Below, piece after piece: positions 26,135-35,110 of a DNA stretch of 64,000 nucleotides. The position numbers and the translations under genes were made by a program. Position 1 is the stretch's first letter. Every line of letters begins with the position of its first letter. Source of the DNA: Geothrix sp. (lineage in GTDB: Bacteria; Acidobacteriota; Holophagae; Holophagales; Holophagaceae); assembly GCF_030219325.1 (NCBI RefSeq), contig NZ_CP126625.1, positions 1,352,857 to 1,416,856 of the forward strand. The letters run 5' to 3'. Under the pieces are notes generated by a model, which had not been told where the DNA came from, searched no databases, and saw nothing but the letters and a program-made list of their open reading frames with translations.

Positions 26135-26919
26135 GCGACGACTGCAACCGCACCCCCTTCTGGCAGCGCCAGCCGCGGCTCCCCCTGGAGATCCACCGCT
26201 TCCTGCAGGACCGCACGGAGGCGGCGCTCCAGGATCCCGAGGACCGCCAGGCGCTCGTGTGGCCCACCATCCTCGCGGCACCGGGGCTGCGGCGGGCCCA
26301 CCCTGCGGGCCTTCCGCAGCCTGAGCTGCTGGGGCATGCCACGCGCATGCTGGGGGCCCTGGGCCACCACGATCCGGCCGACGCCTGGCGCACGCATCGC
26401 ACGGCCTGGCCGGACACGGCCGAGGGCGACGCGGCAGGCTGGCGGCCCGCATCCGCCTGGGGTGCCTGGGGCCCCCTCGTGAGCCTGCGCTGCGGCTGGC
26501 AGCTGGCGGCGCTCACTCCGCTGCCCCTGGGTGAGCCCTACCCGCTGGCCTGTGGCGTGTCGCTCTTCAATCACGGTCTCTACCACGAGTGCCACGATGC
26601 CCTGGAACCACTATGGGCGCGGGCGGAGGGGGACCTGAAGCAGGGGCTGCAAGGCCTCATCCTCCTGGCGGGCGGCTATCACCACCTCCAGCAGCACAAC
26701 CTGGCCGGCCTGCTGTCCCTGTGGGAGGAGGCCCTGGTCCGTCTGGGGCCTGGCGGCGGGCGCGTGGGCACGCCCTGGGGCGAGGTGTGCGCGGAGTCGG
26801 CCCTGGACCTGACGGCACGGAGGCTGGACCATGGAAGGTGCATGACCGAGGACGCAGACGATGATGCGGTATTCGGGCCCCTCTGGGCCCTGGACCGCCC
26901 CACCTGGGAGCTGGCATGA
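26131..26919 (+). CDS. DUF309-domain protein
   Basis: The 262-residue protein starts with a GTG overlapping the yaaA stop. Its C-terminal half holds the DUF309 motif FNHGLYHECHDALEPLWARAEGDLKQGLQGLILLAGGYHHL, whose His and Glu probably bind metal. The N-terminal half is not recognised. DUF309 has no proven activity. The gene overlaps nadB by four bases. Confidence 0.75.
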   Translation: MSDDCNRTPFWQRQPRLPLEIHRFLQDRTEAALQDPEDRQALVWPTILAAPGLRRAHPAGLPQPELLGHATRMLGALGHHDPADAWRTHRTAWPDTAEGDAAGWRPASAWGAWGPLVSLRCGWQLAALTPLPLGEPYPLACGVSLFNHGLYHECHDALEPLWARAEGDLKQGLQGLILLAGGYHHLQQHNLAGLLSLWEEALVRLGPGGGRVGTPWGEVCAESALDLTARRLDHGRCMTEDADDDAVFGPLWALDRPTWELA

Positions 26920-28490
26920 GCCACACGGTTGACCTGCTGGTCCTGGGCGCGGGCATCGCCGGGTGTTCCGCGGCCCTGCGTGCGGCGGACCTGGGCGCCT
27001 CGGTGGTGCTGGTGGCCAAGGACGAGCTGGGCGGCACCAACACCTCCTGGGCCCAGGGCGGCATCATCGGGCTGGCGCCCCCCGAGGAGGGGGATTCCCC
27101 CGACCTGCTGGCCGCGGACATCGAGGGGGCCGGCGGCGGACTCTGCCGGCATGAGGCGGTGCGGCTGCTCGCCGAGGAGGGGCCGAAGCTCTGCCGGAGC
27201 TTCCTCTGGGAGCGCCTGGGCGTGCCCTTCGACCTGGGGGAGAACGGCACACCGGATCCCACGGCCGAGGCGGCTCACAGTGCCCGGCGCATCTACCACG
27301 CCAAGGACGCCACGGGGCTCGCGATCCAGTCGGCCCTCAGCGAGGCCGTCCGGCAGCACCCGAACATCGAGGTCCGCGAGCGGCTCTGCCTGGTGGACCT
27401 GATCACGAGCCCCCACCACTGCCTCAGCCCGGTGCGGGTGTACGATCCCATCCGCGTCCATGGCGCCTTCCTCTTCGATCCCGCCACCGGCCAGGTGGAG
27501 GGGGCCCTGGCCCGGCGCACGCTCCTGGCCACCGGCGGCCTCGGCTACCTGTACCTGCACACCACCAACCCGCCCAGCGCCACCGGAGACGGGCTCGCCG
27601 CCGCCTACCGGGCCAGCGCGCGCATCGTGAACTGCGAGTACATCCAGTTCCATCCCACGGCGCTCTACGTGCCGGGCAAGCCGCGGACGCTGCTCACCGA
27701 GGCGCTGCGCGGCGAAGGCGCCCACCTGGTGAACCGCAAGGGCGAGCGCTTCATGGCCAAGTACGAGCCGGAGCACATGGAGCTGGCGCCCCGCGACGTG
27801 GTGAGCCGGGCCATCTTCCAGGAGATGGCAGCCAGCGGCGAGGCCAGCGTCTACCTGGACCTGGCGCCCCTGGCCGCGAAGCTGGACCTGGACGAGCACT
27901 TCCCCACGGTGATGGCAGCCTGCCGCGCCGAGGGCCTGGATCCCAGCCGCCAGCGCATCCCCGTGGTGCCCGCGGCCCACTACTTCTGCGGCGGCGTGCT
28001 GGTGGACCTGGATGGGCACACCTCCCTGCCGGGGCTCTTCGCCGCGGGCGAGGTGGCCTGCACCGGGCTGCACGGCGCCAACCGGCTGGCCTCCACCAGC
28101 CTGCTGGAAGGCCTGCTATGGGGCTTCCGCGGGGCGGAGGCCGCGGTGCGCGAGCTGGCCGATGGCAACCTCCCCGACCCGGGTGACCTGGCCCAGTGGC
28201 GGATGCCCGAGGCCCCAGAACCCACCGATCCCCTGCTCATCGACCAGGACTGGGGGCTCATCCGCAGCACGCTCTGGAACTACGCCGGCATCGTGCGCAC
28301 CGGGGACCGCCTGCAGCGCGCCAAGGCGGACCTGCACTACCTGGCCCACCGCATTGAGCGCTTCTACCATGAGTCTTCCCTGAGCCGGGAGCTGCTGGAG
28401 CTGCGCAGCGGCATCCTCTGCGCCCGCCTGATCCTCAACGCCGCCCTGCAGAACCCCGAAAGCCGGGGCTGCCACTACCGGGTGGACTGA
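26916..28490 (+). CDS. nadB: L-aspartate oxidase NadB
   Basis: The 524-residue flavoprotein has the FAD loop LVLGAGIAGCSAALRA, the NTSWAQGGI motif, EYIQFHPTALY, HYFCGGVLVDLDG and LASTSLLEGLLWGFRGAEA. It oxidises aspartate to iminoaspartate, the first step of de novo NAD synthesis; nadA and nadC are not in the window. Last gene of a run of overlapping genes that begins with the TolQ-like protein. Confidence 0.95.
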   Translation: MSHTVDLLVLGAGIAGCSAALRAADLGASVVLVAKDELGGTNTSWAQGGIIGLAPPEEGDSPDLLAADIEGAGGGLCRHEAVRLLAEEGPKLCRSFLWERLGVPFDLGENGTPDPTAEAAHSARRIYHAKDATGLAIQSALSEAVRQHPNIEVRERLCLVDLITSPHHCLSPVRVYDPIRVHGAFLFDPATGQVEGALARRTLLATGGLGYLYLHTTNPPSATGDGLAAAYRASARIVNCEYIQFHPTALYVPGKPRTLLTEALRGEGAHLVNRKGERFMAKYEPEHMELAPRDVVSRAIFQEMAASGEASVYLDLAPLAAKLDLDEHFPTVMAACRAEGLDPSRQRIPVVPAAHYFCGGVLVDLDGHTSLPGLFAAGEVACTGLHGANRLASTSLLEGLLWGFRGAEAAVRELADGNLPDPGDLAQWRMPEAPEPTDPLLIDQDWGLIRSTLWNYAGIVRTGDRLQRAKADLHYLAHRIERFYHESSLSRELLELRSGILCARLILNAALQNPESRGCHYRVD

Positions 28491-28520
28491 GCGGGGAAGG
28501 GCGGGGACGCCGACCGCCCG

Positions 28521-29543
28521 TCATCCGAAGAGCGCCGGAACCCGGGTCCGGAGAAGGGCCAGCGCCGCCTCCTGCGCAGAGGCCGACGCTGCGATGGACG
28601 CCTCCGTCCCGGGTTCCCGCCAGTCGAAGCGGGGATCCGGCCCCACTGCGGCCAGGGGCCTGGGCGTCCCTTCCGCGCCACTCCGGTGCAGGTTCTCGAG
28701 GCCCTGGTAGAGGATCGCCTGGGCCACCAGCACCCGCCAGAGCACCGGCAGCCGGGCGGGATGGAAGGGCCGGAAGAATTCCTCCCACGCCTGCAGGAGG
28801 GCGTGGTCGTCCTTTCCCGACTTGTCGCCCTTGCGGAAGTGCTTGTCGAATTCGCCGTAGCTGACGAGCTGGAGCCGCCCCTTACCGTCCTCGCGGATCA
28901 GGAGGTCCAGCGAGCGTTCCAGGTCGCCATGGGCCCAGCCCTGCCAGCGGTAGATCGCCGGGGCCGCGGCAACCTGCTCTCGGGTGGGTTCGGAGTGGGG
29001 ATCGTAGGCGAGCTTCGGTTCGCAGCCGGCCAGTTCGAAATCCCGCGTGAACATCCCGGCCGCCTCCTTCAGCAGGGCGTAGTGGGTCCCGATGGCGGGC
29101 TCCAGGCTGAGGTCCAGCCAGGTCATGCGGGACCGCAGCAGGCGGAACACGGCCATGGGCGCCAGCAGGTAGTAGATGGTGGATCGCAGGTAGTAGGGAT
29201 CGATCTCCAGCCAGCTGCCCTCGCCGGGTTTCAGCCGCCCCTGGGCGGCCGTCCTGGCCAGGCTGGCGATGCGGTCTCTGGCCTTTGCCGCGGCTTCCGT
29301 GGCCTGGAAGAGGAGTGGCTCGCATTCCTCGTAGATCCGCTTCCTGGCTTCATATTCATAGTCCCGCCGCGCATCCCGCTCCTTGGCCGCGCTCTGGAGC
29401 CGGTCCTTCAGCGTCTCGAGCTCCCGGTCCGTCTCCCGCTTGTGCCGGGCGGCCAGCACCGCGCTCACGACGCTCACCAGCAGGGAGGCGCCCGCAGCGA
29501 TGAGCGAACCCGTGAGCTTGGCCTCCCCCTCCAGAATCCACAC
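28521..29543 (-). CDS. Hypothetical membrane-anchored coiled-coil protein
   Basis: A 340-residue protein starting at GTG 29543 with GGGAGG upstream. One N-terminal helix (LTGSLIAAGASLLVSVVSAVLAA) is followed by a coiled coil (KRETDRELETLKDRLQSAAKERDARRD) and a large soluble domain with many Trp and Tyr. Proteins of this layout are common unknowns in bacteria and sometimes appear near defence genes; I see no catalytic motif. It converges with nadB. Confidence 0.6.
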   Translation of the reverse strand: MWILEGEAKLTGSLIAAGASLLVSVVSAVLAARHKRETDRELETLKDRLQSAAKERDARRDYEYEARKRIYEECEPLLFQATEAAAKARDRIASLARTAAQGRLKPGEGSWLEIDPYYLRSTIYYLLAPMAVFRLLRSRMTWLDLSLEPAIGTHYALLKEAAGMFTRDFELAGCEPKLAYDPHSEPTREQVAAAPAIYRWQGWAHGDLERSLDLLIREDGKGRLQLVSYGEFDKHFRKGDKSGKDDHALLQAWEEFFRPFHPARLPVLWRVLVAQAILYQGLENLHRSGAEGTPRPLAAVGPDPRFDWREPGTEASIAASASAQEAALALLRTRVPALFG

Positions 29544-29682
29544 GCCGCACCTCCCGGGTTTGGTTGTCGGAACAGCCAGGATTGTGGCCCCGATGCTCCG
29601 GCCTGGATAGTCCCGGCGGGGCCCCTTGGCGCATCCCGAGGGGGCTCCGGTAGACTGCACCATGCCCCTTTCCGGAGAGCTG

Positions 29683-30417
29683 ATGCGACGATCCGCCCTG
29701 TTCCTCTTCGTCTCCGGCCTGCTGGTCGGGCAATCCACGGGCCTGGATGACGGCCGCCTGGATCCTGCGTGGTTCGGCGCCGGTGTGGTCTTCCAACCTT
29801 CCAAGGCCCTCGGCTTCCAGTGGCTCAAGCCCAACCTGGACCTGCGCAACCGCAGCCTCCGCCTCCGGGCCTGGGAACCGGCCGCCTGGGTGCAGGGCCC
29901 ACGGGTCGGAAAGGACCAGGCCTTCCTGTCGCGGGTGGCGCCGGGACTTCCGGCCGACCTGGAGCGGGGCCTCAAGCGGGGCCTCAAGGGCGCCCTGCCA
30001 GTGTCCACCACCCTCGGGGACGTGGTCCTCGTGGGAAGGGTGGCGGACGCGCTCGGCAGCGACGATGACTACATGTCCGTCCGGCCCATGACCCTCTCCT
30101 TCGACCTCAAGCTCGTCGATGGCGATTCGGGGGAGGTGCTCGCGGCCTTCCACGACACGCTCACGGGGCCGAACACCGAGGCGATCTCCTACCACTTCGG
30201 CCGATGGTGCGAGGCGATGGGCCGGGCCCTCGCCCCGGCTGCCGCCGCTCCGGTGTTGGCCGCGCCGGCCGCCGCCAAGCCGCTTCCTGTGCCATCGAAG
30301 CCGGCCTTCGACCTGGAGGGCGCGCTCCGGCGCATCGATGCCCTTGGGCGCGATGGCCTGCTCAGCGAAGCGGAATGCGAAGCGCTGCGCAAGAAGGCCC
30401 GCGCCAAAGCCCAGTGA
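29683..30417 (+). CDS. Exported protein of unknown function with SHOCT-like C terminus
   Basis: Starts at ATG 29683 (MRRSALFLFVSGLLVGQSTG, a signal peptide) with GGAGAG before it. The middle resembles DUF3313-type lipoprotein domains (GDVVLVGRVADALGSDDDYMSVRPMTLSFDLKLVDGDSGEVL). After an Ala/Pro linker the last 35 residues (LEGALRRIDALGRDGLLSEAECEALRKK) look like a SHOCT oligomerisation helix pair. Periplasmic role unknown. Its stop abuts the stop of the next, convergent gene. Confidence 0.6.
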   Translation: MRRSALFLFVSGLLVGQSTGLDDGRLDPAWFGAGVVFQPSKALGFQWLKPNLDLRNRSLRLRAWEPAAWVQGPRVGKDQAFLSRVAPGLPADLERGLKRGLKGALPVSTTLGDVVLVGRVADALGSDDDYMSVRPMTLSFDLKLVDGDSGEVLAAFHDTLTGPNTEAISYHFGRWCEAMGRALAPAAAAPVLAAPAAAKPLPVPSKPAFDLEGALRRIDALGRDGLLSEAECEALRKKARAKAQ

Positions 30418-31020
30418 TCAGAGAGGCCAGGGGCCGGCGCCTTCGCGCACCAGGAGGGGCTCGTCGCCGCTGAGGTCCACGATGGTGCTGTGGATGCCCA
30501 GGGGCTGGCCGCAGTCCACGACCAGGTCCAGGGCATGGCCCTGTTCCTCCTCGATCTCCCAGGCGGTGTTGAGCACGGGCTGGTCGGGCAGGGCGACGCT
30601 GGTGGTGATGATGGGCTCACCGAGCAGGGCCACCAAGGCGTGGCAGAAGGGCTGGCTGGGGATGCGGAGGCCCACCACCTGCTTGTTCTGGAGGTAGCGG
30701 GGCACCTCGCGGCTGGCGGGCAGCAGCACGGTGTAGGGCCCGGGCAGCATCTGCTTGAGGAGGCGGAAGGTGGGGGTGTCCAGGTGCCGGGTGTAGCGGC
30801 AGAACATCTCCATGTCCGAGCAGAGGATGGACATGGGCTTCTTGGGGTCGCGCCCCTTGATCTGCTGGATCCGGTCCACGGCCTTCTTGCGGGAGGCGAG
30901 GCAGCCCAGTCCGAAGAGGGTGTCGGTCGGATAGGCGATGACGCCATCGCGCTGCAGCAGCTCGACGATGCGCTCGAGATGGCGCACCTGGGGCGTCTCG
31001 GGGTGCAGGGTGAGGATCAT
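30418..31020 (-). CDS. YciO/Sua5-family threonylcarbamoyl-AMP synthase-like protein
   Basis: The 200-residue protein has YPTDTLFGLGC, KGRDPKKPMSIL, GPYTVLLPAS and GLRIPSQPF, matching the YrdC/Sua5 fold, and by its start MILTLHPETPQVRHLERIV it is closest to the YciO branch. Sua5/YrdC make threonylcarbamoyl-AMP for tRNA t6A; YciO has weak or uncertain activity. It overlaps the Nudix gene by four bases. Confidence 0.87.
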   Translation of the reverse strand: MILTLHPETPQVRHLERIVELLQRDGVIAYPTDTLFGLGCLASRKKAVDRIQQIKGRDPKKPMSILCSDMEMFCRYTRHLDTPTFRLLKQMLPGPYTVLLPASREVPRYLQNKQVVGLRIPSQPFCHALVALLGEPIITTSVALPDQPVLNTAWEIEEEQGHALDLVVDCGQPLGIHSTIVDLSGDEPLLVREGAGPWPL

Positions 31021-31691
31021 GGCGCGCCCAGCTCCCCCCAGCGGGCCCGCCCGGCCGAGGGCCGCTCGGCGGGCCGCTGAAAGAAGCGCTCCGCCAGGGC
31101 GGCGTCCAGCTCGGCAGACATGCCGGAGCGCCGGGCCTGAAGGGCCAGCAGGGCGACGGTGGTGAGGCCGTCGGTGATCTCGCCACCCAGTACGCGCCGG
31201 AGGCAGTCCCGGAAGGGCTCGCGGTGGACCAGCAGCTCCTCGTCCTCCTCGGCGTGGTGTCCGTCCACCGGACTCAGGCCTGTGGCCAGGAACAGGAAGG
31301 CCTCCTCATCCGTGGAGGAATTGCTGGGATGGAAGAAGCAGAGCGGCTCCCAGACCCGCGCGCTGAGCCCCGCCTCCTCGGCCAGCTCCCGCCGGATGGC
31401 CTCGAAGGGGCTCTCCGTGGCGTCGCCACCGCCCTCCGGAAGCTCCCAGGAGTAGGTTTCCAGCGGATAGCGCCACTGGCCCACCAGGACCACGCGGTCC
31501 TCCTCGTCCAGCGCCACGACGCCACAGGCGGTGCGGTGGAAGCCGCAGACTGCGTAGCGGCCCTCGGCGCCCTTCCGGTGCCTGAAGCGGTCCTCGCGGA
31601 CGCGGATCCAGGGCGAGTCGTACACCAGCCGCCGGTCCAGGACCGTGTAGGGGTCCGGGTGAGCGGGCTGGGGCAGGGGCTTCAATTGCAT
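31017..31691 (-). CDS. Nudix hydrolase (ADP-ribose pyrophosphatase-like)
   Basis: The 224-residue protein carries a complete Nudix box, GGGDATESPFEAIRRELAEEAGL (23 residues with G, E, R-E and E-E at the conserved places), preceded by WRYPLETYSWELPEG as in ADP-ribose pyrophosphatases. It probably hydrolyses ADP-ribose or related sugar nucleotides. The C-terminal tail beyond the domain is Ala/Arg-rich and unassigned. Confidence 0.87.
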   Translation of the reverse strand: MQLKPLPQPAHPDPYTVLDRRLVYDSPWIRVREDRFRHRKGAEGRYAVCGFHRTACGVVALDEEDRVVLVGQWRYPLETYSWELPEGGGDATESPFEAIRRELAEEAGLSARVWEPLCFFHPSNSSTDEEAFLFLATGLSPVDGHHAEEDEELLVHREPFRDCLRRVLGGEITDGLTTVALLALQARRSGMSAELDAALAERFFQRPAERPSAGRARWGELGAP

Positions 31692-31705
31692 GCTTTAAAC
31701 ATAAC

Positions 31706-31731
31706 AAAATGCCCGCTTTCGCGGGCATTTT
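31706..31731 (-). terminator. rpsO terminator
   Basis: AAAATGCCCGC-TTTC-GCGGGCATTTT, an 11-base perfect stem directly after the rpsO stop on the minus strand. Confidence 0.9.
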
Positions 31732-31749
31732 GCAGGGATGGGGGACGGT

Positions 31750-32019
31750 CTACCGACGGAGGCCCAGGCGCTCGATCAGGGTCGCGTAGCGATCCTTGTT
31801 CTTCTTCTTGAGGTAGTCGAGCAGGCGGCGGCGCTGGCCGACCATGATCATGAGGCCGCGGCGGCTGTGGTAGTCCTTGGTGTGGGTCTTGAAGTGCTCG
31901 GTCAGGTCGTTGATGCGCTTGGTGAGGATCGCGACCTGCACCTCGGGCGAACCCGTGTCCGACTCGTGCTGCTTGTAGTCGTCGATGATGATCTTCTTCT
32001 GTTCAACGTTGAGGGCCAT
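31750..32019 (-). CDS. rpsO: 30S ribosomal protein S15
   Basis: The 89-residue protein is of standard length and shows the S15 pattern: [53 protein letters not shown]. It binds the central domain of 16S rRNA. Its 140-base leader contains a six-base hairpin (32084-32101, ACCTGG/CCAGGT); S15 regulates its own translation in many bacteria through leader structures, but this small hairpin alone does not prove that here. No pnp gene is adjacent. Confidence 0.97.
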   Translation of the reverse strand: MALNVEQKKIIIDDYKQHESDTGSPEVQVAILTKRINDLTEHFKTHTKDYHSRRGLMIMVGQRRRLLDYLKKKNKDRYATLIERLGLRR

Positions 32020-32127
32020 GGTGGCTCCTGTTCGGGGGATCGCCCGTCACCCGTTCTTCAGTCCCGTACCGAAGGTGGGTCGAACCTGGTGAAGGCCAGG
32101 TGCCTTTATCAATTTTGCTTTTGGCTA

Positions 32128-32162
32128 CCATTTTCTTGCCGGCGCAGCCGGTGAGAAAATGG
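32128..32162 (-). other. Hairpin overlapping the 3' CCA of tRNA-Leu
   Basis: CCATTTTCT...AGAAAATGG plus an inner CCGGC/GCCGG with a GCA loop make a long stem. Its outer arm includes the CCA end of the tRNA. It may terminate or guide processing of the tRNA transcript; no U-tract follows. Confidence 0.5.
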
Positions 32163-32245
32163 TGCGGATAGAGGGACTCGAACCCCCACGTCTTGTGAAC
32201 ACTAGTACCTGAAACTAGCGCGTCTACCAATTCCGCCATATCCGC
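32160..32245 (-). tRNA. tRNA-Leu (anticodon CAG)
   Basis: The minus strand reads GCGGATA...TATCCGCACCA with a class II long variable arm, anticodon stem CTAGT/ACTAG around TTCAGGT giving anticodon CAG, a GTTCGAGTC T-arm and an encoded CCA. It decodes CUG, the dominant Leu codon in this GC-rich genome. Confidence 0.96.
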
Positions 32246-32331
32246 TTGAAAGATCGGTTCGGGCCCCGCGGGATCCGAAACAGCCGAACTCCAAGCCTAG
32301 CAAAGTGCGCCGTTAGAGGCAACACCGTTTC

Positions 32332-32790
32332 TCACCACTCGCGGTAGGGGATGCCGTTCATCCCCGTGCCCTGGGAGAGGGTGTAGACGTCGTAGACATG
32401 CCCGCCCCCCCAGCTGGTGCTGTTGGCGTCATCGCTGGTGTTCCGGAGCCCCCACTCGGCCTTGCCGGTCATGGGATCCACCGGGATGCGCCGGAGGAAG
32501 CGGATCTTCTTGCTGAGGGACCCGGTGGCGGGGGCCCCCTCCACCAGGAGCTCGAGGCTCTCGGGATAGAAATTCGCCTCCGGGGGGGGCGCCTTGATCT
32601 TCTGCTGTTCCGCCTGCTTCTTGTACTCGTCGATGGCGGTGCGGATCTCCCGCAGCGAGCGCCGCAGCTCCAGCTCCTGCTGCCGCTTCAGGCCGTTGCG
32701 GGCCAGGGGCACCGTCACCGAGGCCAGGATCATCAGCACCGTGGCCGTGACGACCAGCTCGAGGAGGGTGAAGCCGCGCTGCCGGCTCAC
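32332..32790 (-). CDS. Type II secretion / type IV pilus-like pseudopilin
   Basis: The 152-residue protein has a prepilin leader cut before F (VSRQRG|FTLLELVVTATVLMIL), with the conserved Glu at position 5 and a hydrophobic helix. The soluble part (IDEYKKQAEQ..., PVDPMTGKAEWGLR) resembles GspG/PulG major pseudopilins, including the IPVDPMTG loop. GTG start overlaps the secretin stop (GTGA). It would assemble into a periplasmic filament with the other proteins of this operon. Confidence 0.85.
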   Translation of the reverse strand: MSRQRGFTLLELVVTATVLMILASVTVPLARNGLKRQQELELRRSLREIRTAIDEYKKQAEQQKIKAPPPEANFYPESLELLVEGAPATGSLSKKIRFLRRIPVDPMTGKAEWGLRNTSDDANSTSWGGGHVYDVYTLSQGTGMNGIPYREW

Positions 32791-35102
32791 TGCACCGTCA
32801 CGAGGGCGTTGGACCAGCGCCCGGAGATCGGGGCGGTGCCGACGAGGAACTGCCCGCTCTGGATCAGGACCGGGGCGTTGCCGGCGGTGAGGCCCTCCAG
32901 GTCCAGGGTGACGAAGGGACCGGCATCGGTGCCGGCGGGGTTCCGCCGGAAGACCAGCTTCAGGAGTCCGTCCTTGCCCGGAAACTGTTCGAGACTGCCG
33001 CCCTCGCCGGTGATGAACTCGCCGGGGGACACGGCCTGGAGGCGCAGTCCCGGGGGCAGGCGCAGTTCCAGGGTGCCGGAGCTGAGGCCGCCACCGCCGC
33101 TTACGGTGAGGCTGATGCGCACCTTCTCCCCGACCTTGATTTCCGAGGCCACGGGGGACATGAAGATGACCAGGTCGGAGGGGGCGGGGGGCGGGTCGCT
33201 GGGGGCCGCGGGCTTCTTGTCCTGGATGGCGTCCGGCGCTGCAGGCGGCGTGGCGGGGGGAGGAACCGGGGCCGGCGCGACCGGAGAAACCGGCACGGGC
33301 GCGGGCTGGGACACGGGCGGGGCGATCACCGGGGCGGCCGGCTTGGGGGCCGGAGCCGGGGCCTTTTTCACGGGTTCCGGGGCGAAGGGGCCGGCCTTGG
33401 CCGTGGCGTCCTCGGGGTTGAAGGGGGCCATGTCCTGCTCCGTCATGACGGGCTTGCGGACCAGGACCGCCCGGATGGTGAGGATGACGTCGGTCTTCGC
33501 CTTGCTGTTGCGGGTGTTGCCGATCAGCCGGCCGATGAGGGGGATGTCGGAGAGGCCCCACACGCCCTGCAGGCTCTTCTGCTCCTCGTCCTTCAGCAGG
33601 CCGCCGAAGATGGCGGTCTCGCCATCCCGGAGGCGGGCGGAGGTCTTGATTTCGCGCTTGCCGAGGTCGGGGCGGCCGGGCGTGGAGCCCGACTTGAGGG
33701 TGGTGACGAGGCTGTCGATCTTCAGGGTGATCTCGCCGTTGTTGTGGACCCGTGGCTCCACCTTGATCTTCACGCCCACGTCCTCGTAGGAGAACGAGGT
33801 CTGGGCCGCGCCTGCCAGCAGGGACGAGGCCGCGGTGTTGGTGCCGGTGGCGCCGCCGAGCCCGGAGATCTGGCTCTGGGTGGTGGAGATCTTCTCGCCG
33901 ATGTTGACTTCGCCGGTCTCGCCGGAAACCACCCGCACGTTGGGGCTGGCCACCAGGCGGGCGTCGCCGTTGCTCTTGAGGAAGTCCAGGGCGAGGTTCG
34001 GGAACAGGACGCGGATGTCGGCGGTGTGGATCTTGGTGAAGCCCGAGTTGGTGTTCATGCCGGACGTGTTGTTCACCGTGGTGGCGCCGAAGCGGTAGGT
34101 GCCGGACGTATCGGAGGCGTTCAGCACCGGCAGCAGGCCGATCTGCTCCAGACTGTTCTCGGTGACCTCCATCAGCTCGAGGTAGACCATGATCTCGGCC
34201 TTGCCCTTGTCCAGGGTGCGGATCACCTGGTCCACGATGGCCAGTTCCAGGGGCTTGGCCTTCACGATGAGGGCGTTGACCCGCTTGTCCGTGAAGACCC
34301 TCAGCTGCGGGTTGATGGTCGTGAGGGTGGAGCGCAGCTCGTTGGGGTCGGCGAAGGAGAGGTAGTAGGTCTTGATGATCTGGTTCTCGAAGGCCTCGCG
34401 GTTCTGCGGGGTGGCCTTGAACACCATGATGGTGTTCTTGTCGATGACCTTGTAGAACAGGTCGTTCTGGAGCATCAGCGTGTCCAGCACCCGCTGGAAG
34501 GACAGGCCCCGCAGGTCGATGGAGACGCTCTGATCCTGGTACGAGGTGTGGGCGATGATGTTCACGCCCGAGGCCTTGCTCAGGGTCGCGAAGATCTCCC
34601 GCAGGCTGGTCTTGCGGCTGAAGTTCAGGTCGATGCCTTCGAGGGAGCGCGGGTTGAGCTGGACGACGTTCACGCTGTCGGCCTTGGCCTTCATCACTTC
34701 GAGATCATCCACGGCGTCGGCCTCGGCCTTGTCCCTGGCCGCTTTGGTCTCCAGCTTGATGAGCCAGTCCTGGGCGATCTGGTTGTCCGGATCCAGCACC
34801 AGGGCCTTGCGGACCTCCAGGAGCACCGTGTCGGTGAAGCCCCGCGCCTCCGCCTGGCGGGCCAGGGAGAGGTGGGCCTCCGCGGCCCGCTGGGAGGCGC
34901 GCTTGATGCCGATCCTCGCCTTGGTGTTGTTGGGATCGCTGCGGAGGGCGGCCCGGTACTCGGCCACGGCCTCGTCGTAGCGGCCCTCGTCGAAGGCCTT
35001 GTTGGCCTTGTGGAGGCTGCAGCCGATGGCCAGCAGCAGCACGGCGGTGATCAGCAGGAGCTTGCGGACCGGGGCGAAGGAGGGAATCGGCATCGGGGGC
35101 AT
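32787..35102 (-). CDS. Secretin (GspD/PilQ-type) lipoprotein with TPR and cohesin-like domains
   Basis: The 771-residue protein starts with a lipoprotein signal (LLLITAVLLLAIGC). It continues with TPR-like repeats (30-120), an STN-type domain (REIFATLSKASGVNIIAH), secretin N-domains (KTYYLSFADPNELRSTL) and the beta-barrel gate with VASPNVRVVSGETGEVNIGEKI and GLLKDEEQKSLQGVWGLSDIPLIGRLIG. After a Pro-rich linker there is a cohesin-like beta-sandwich (about 645-771). It forms the outer-membrane channel of a pilus or type II-like machine. TPR and cohesin parts are additions to the usual PilQ or GspD plan. Confidence 0.9.
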   Translation of the reverse strand: MPPMPIPSFAPVRKLLLITAVLLLAIGCSLHKANKAFDEGRYDEAVAEYRAALRSDPNNTKARIGIKRASQRAAEAHLSLARQAEARGFTDTVLLEVRKALVLDPDNQIAQDWLIKLETKAARDKAEADAVDDLEVMKAKADSVNVVQLNPRSLEGIDLNFSRKTSLREIFATLSKASGVNIIAHTSYQDQSVSIDLRGLSFQRVLDTLMLQNDLFYKVIDKNTIMVFKATPQNREAFENQIIKTYYLSFADPNELRSTLTTINPQLRVFTDKRVNALIVKAKPLELAIVDQVIRTLDKGKAEIMVYLELMEVTENSLEQIGLLPVLNASDTSGTYRFGATTVNNTSGMNTNSGFTKIHTADIRVLFPNLALDFLKSNGDARLVASPNVRVVSGETGEVNIGEKISTTQSQISGLGGATGTNTAASSLLAGAAQTSFSYEDVGVKIKVEPRVHNNGEITLKIDSLVTTLKSGSTPGRPDLGKREIKTSARLRDGETAIFGGLLKDEEQKSLQGVWGLSDIPLIGRLIGNTRNSKAKTDVILTIRAVLVRKPVMTEQDMAPFNPEDATAKAGPFAPEPVKKAPAPAPKPAAPVIAPPVSQPAPVPVSPVAPAPVPPPATPPAAPDAIQDKKPAAPSDPPPAPSDLVIFMSPVASEIKVGEKVRISLTVSGGGGLSSGTLELRLPPGLRLQAVSPGEFITGEGGSLEQFPGKDGLLKLVFRRNPAGTDAGPFVTLDLEGLTAGNAPVLIQSGQFLVGTAPISGRWSNALVTVQ

Positions 35103-35110
35103 CCTTCGGA

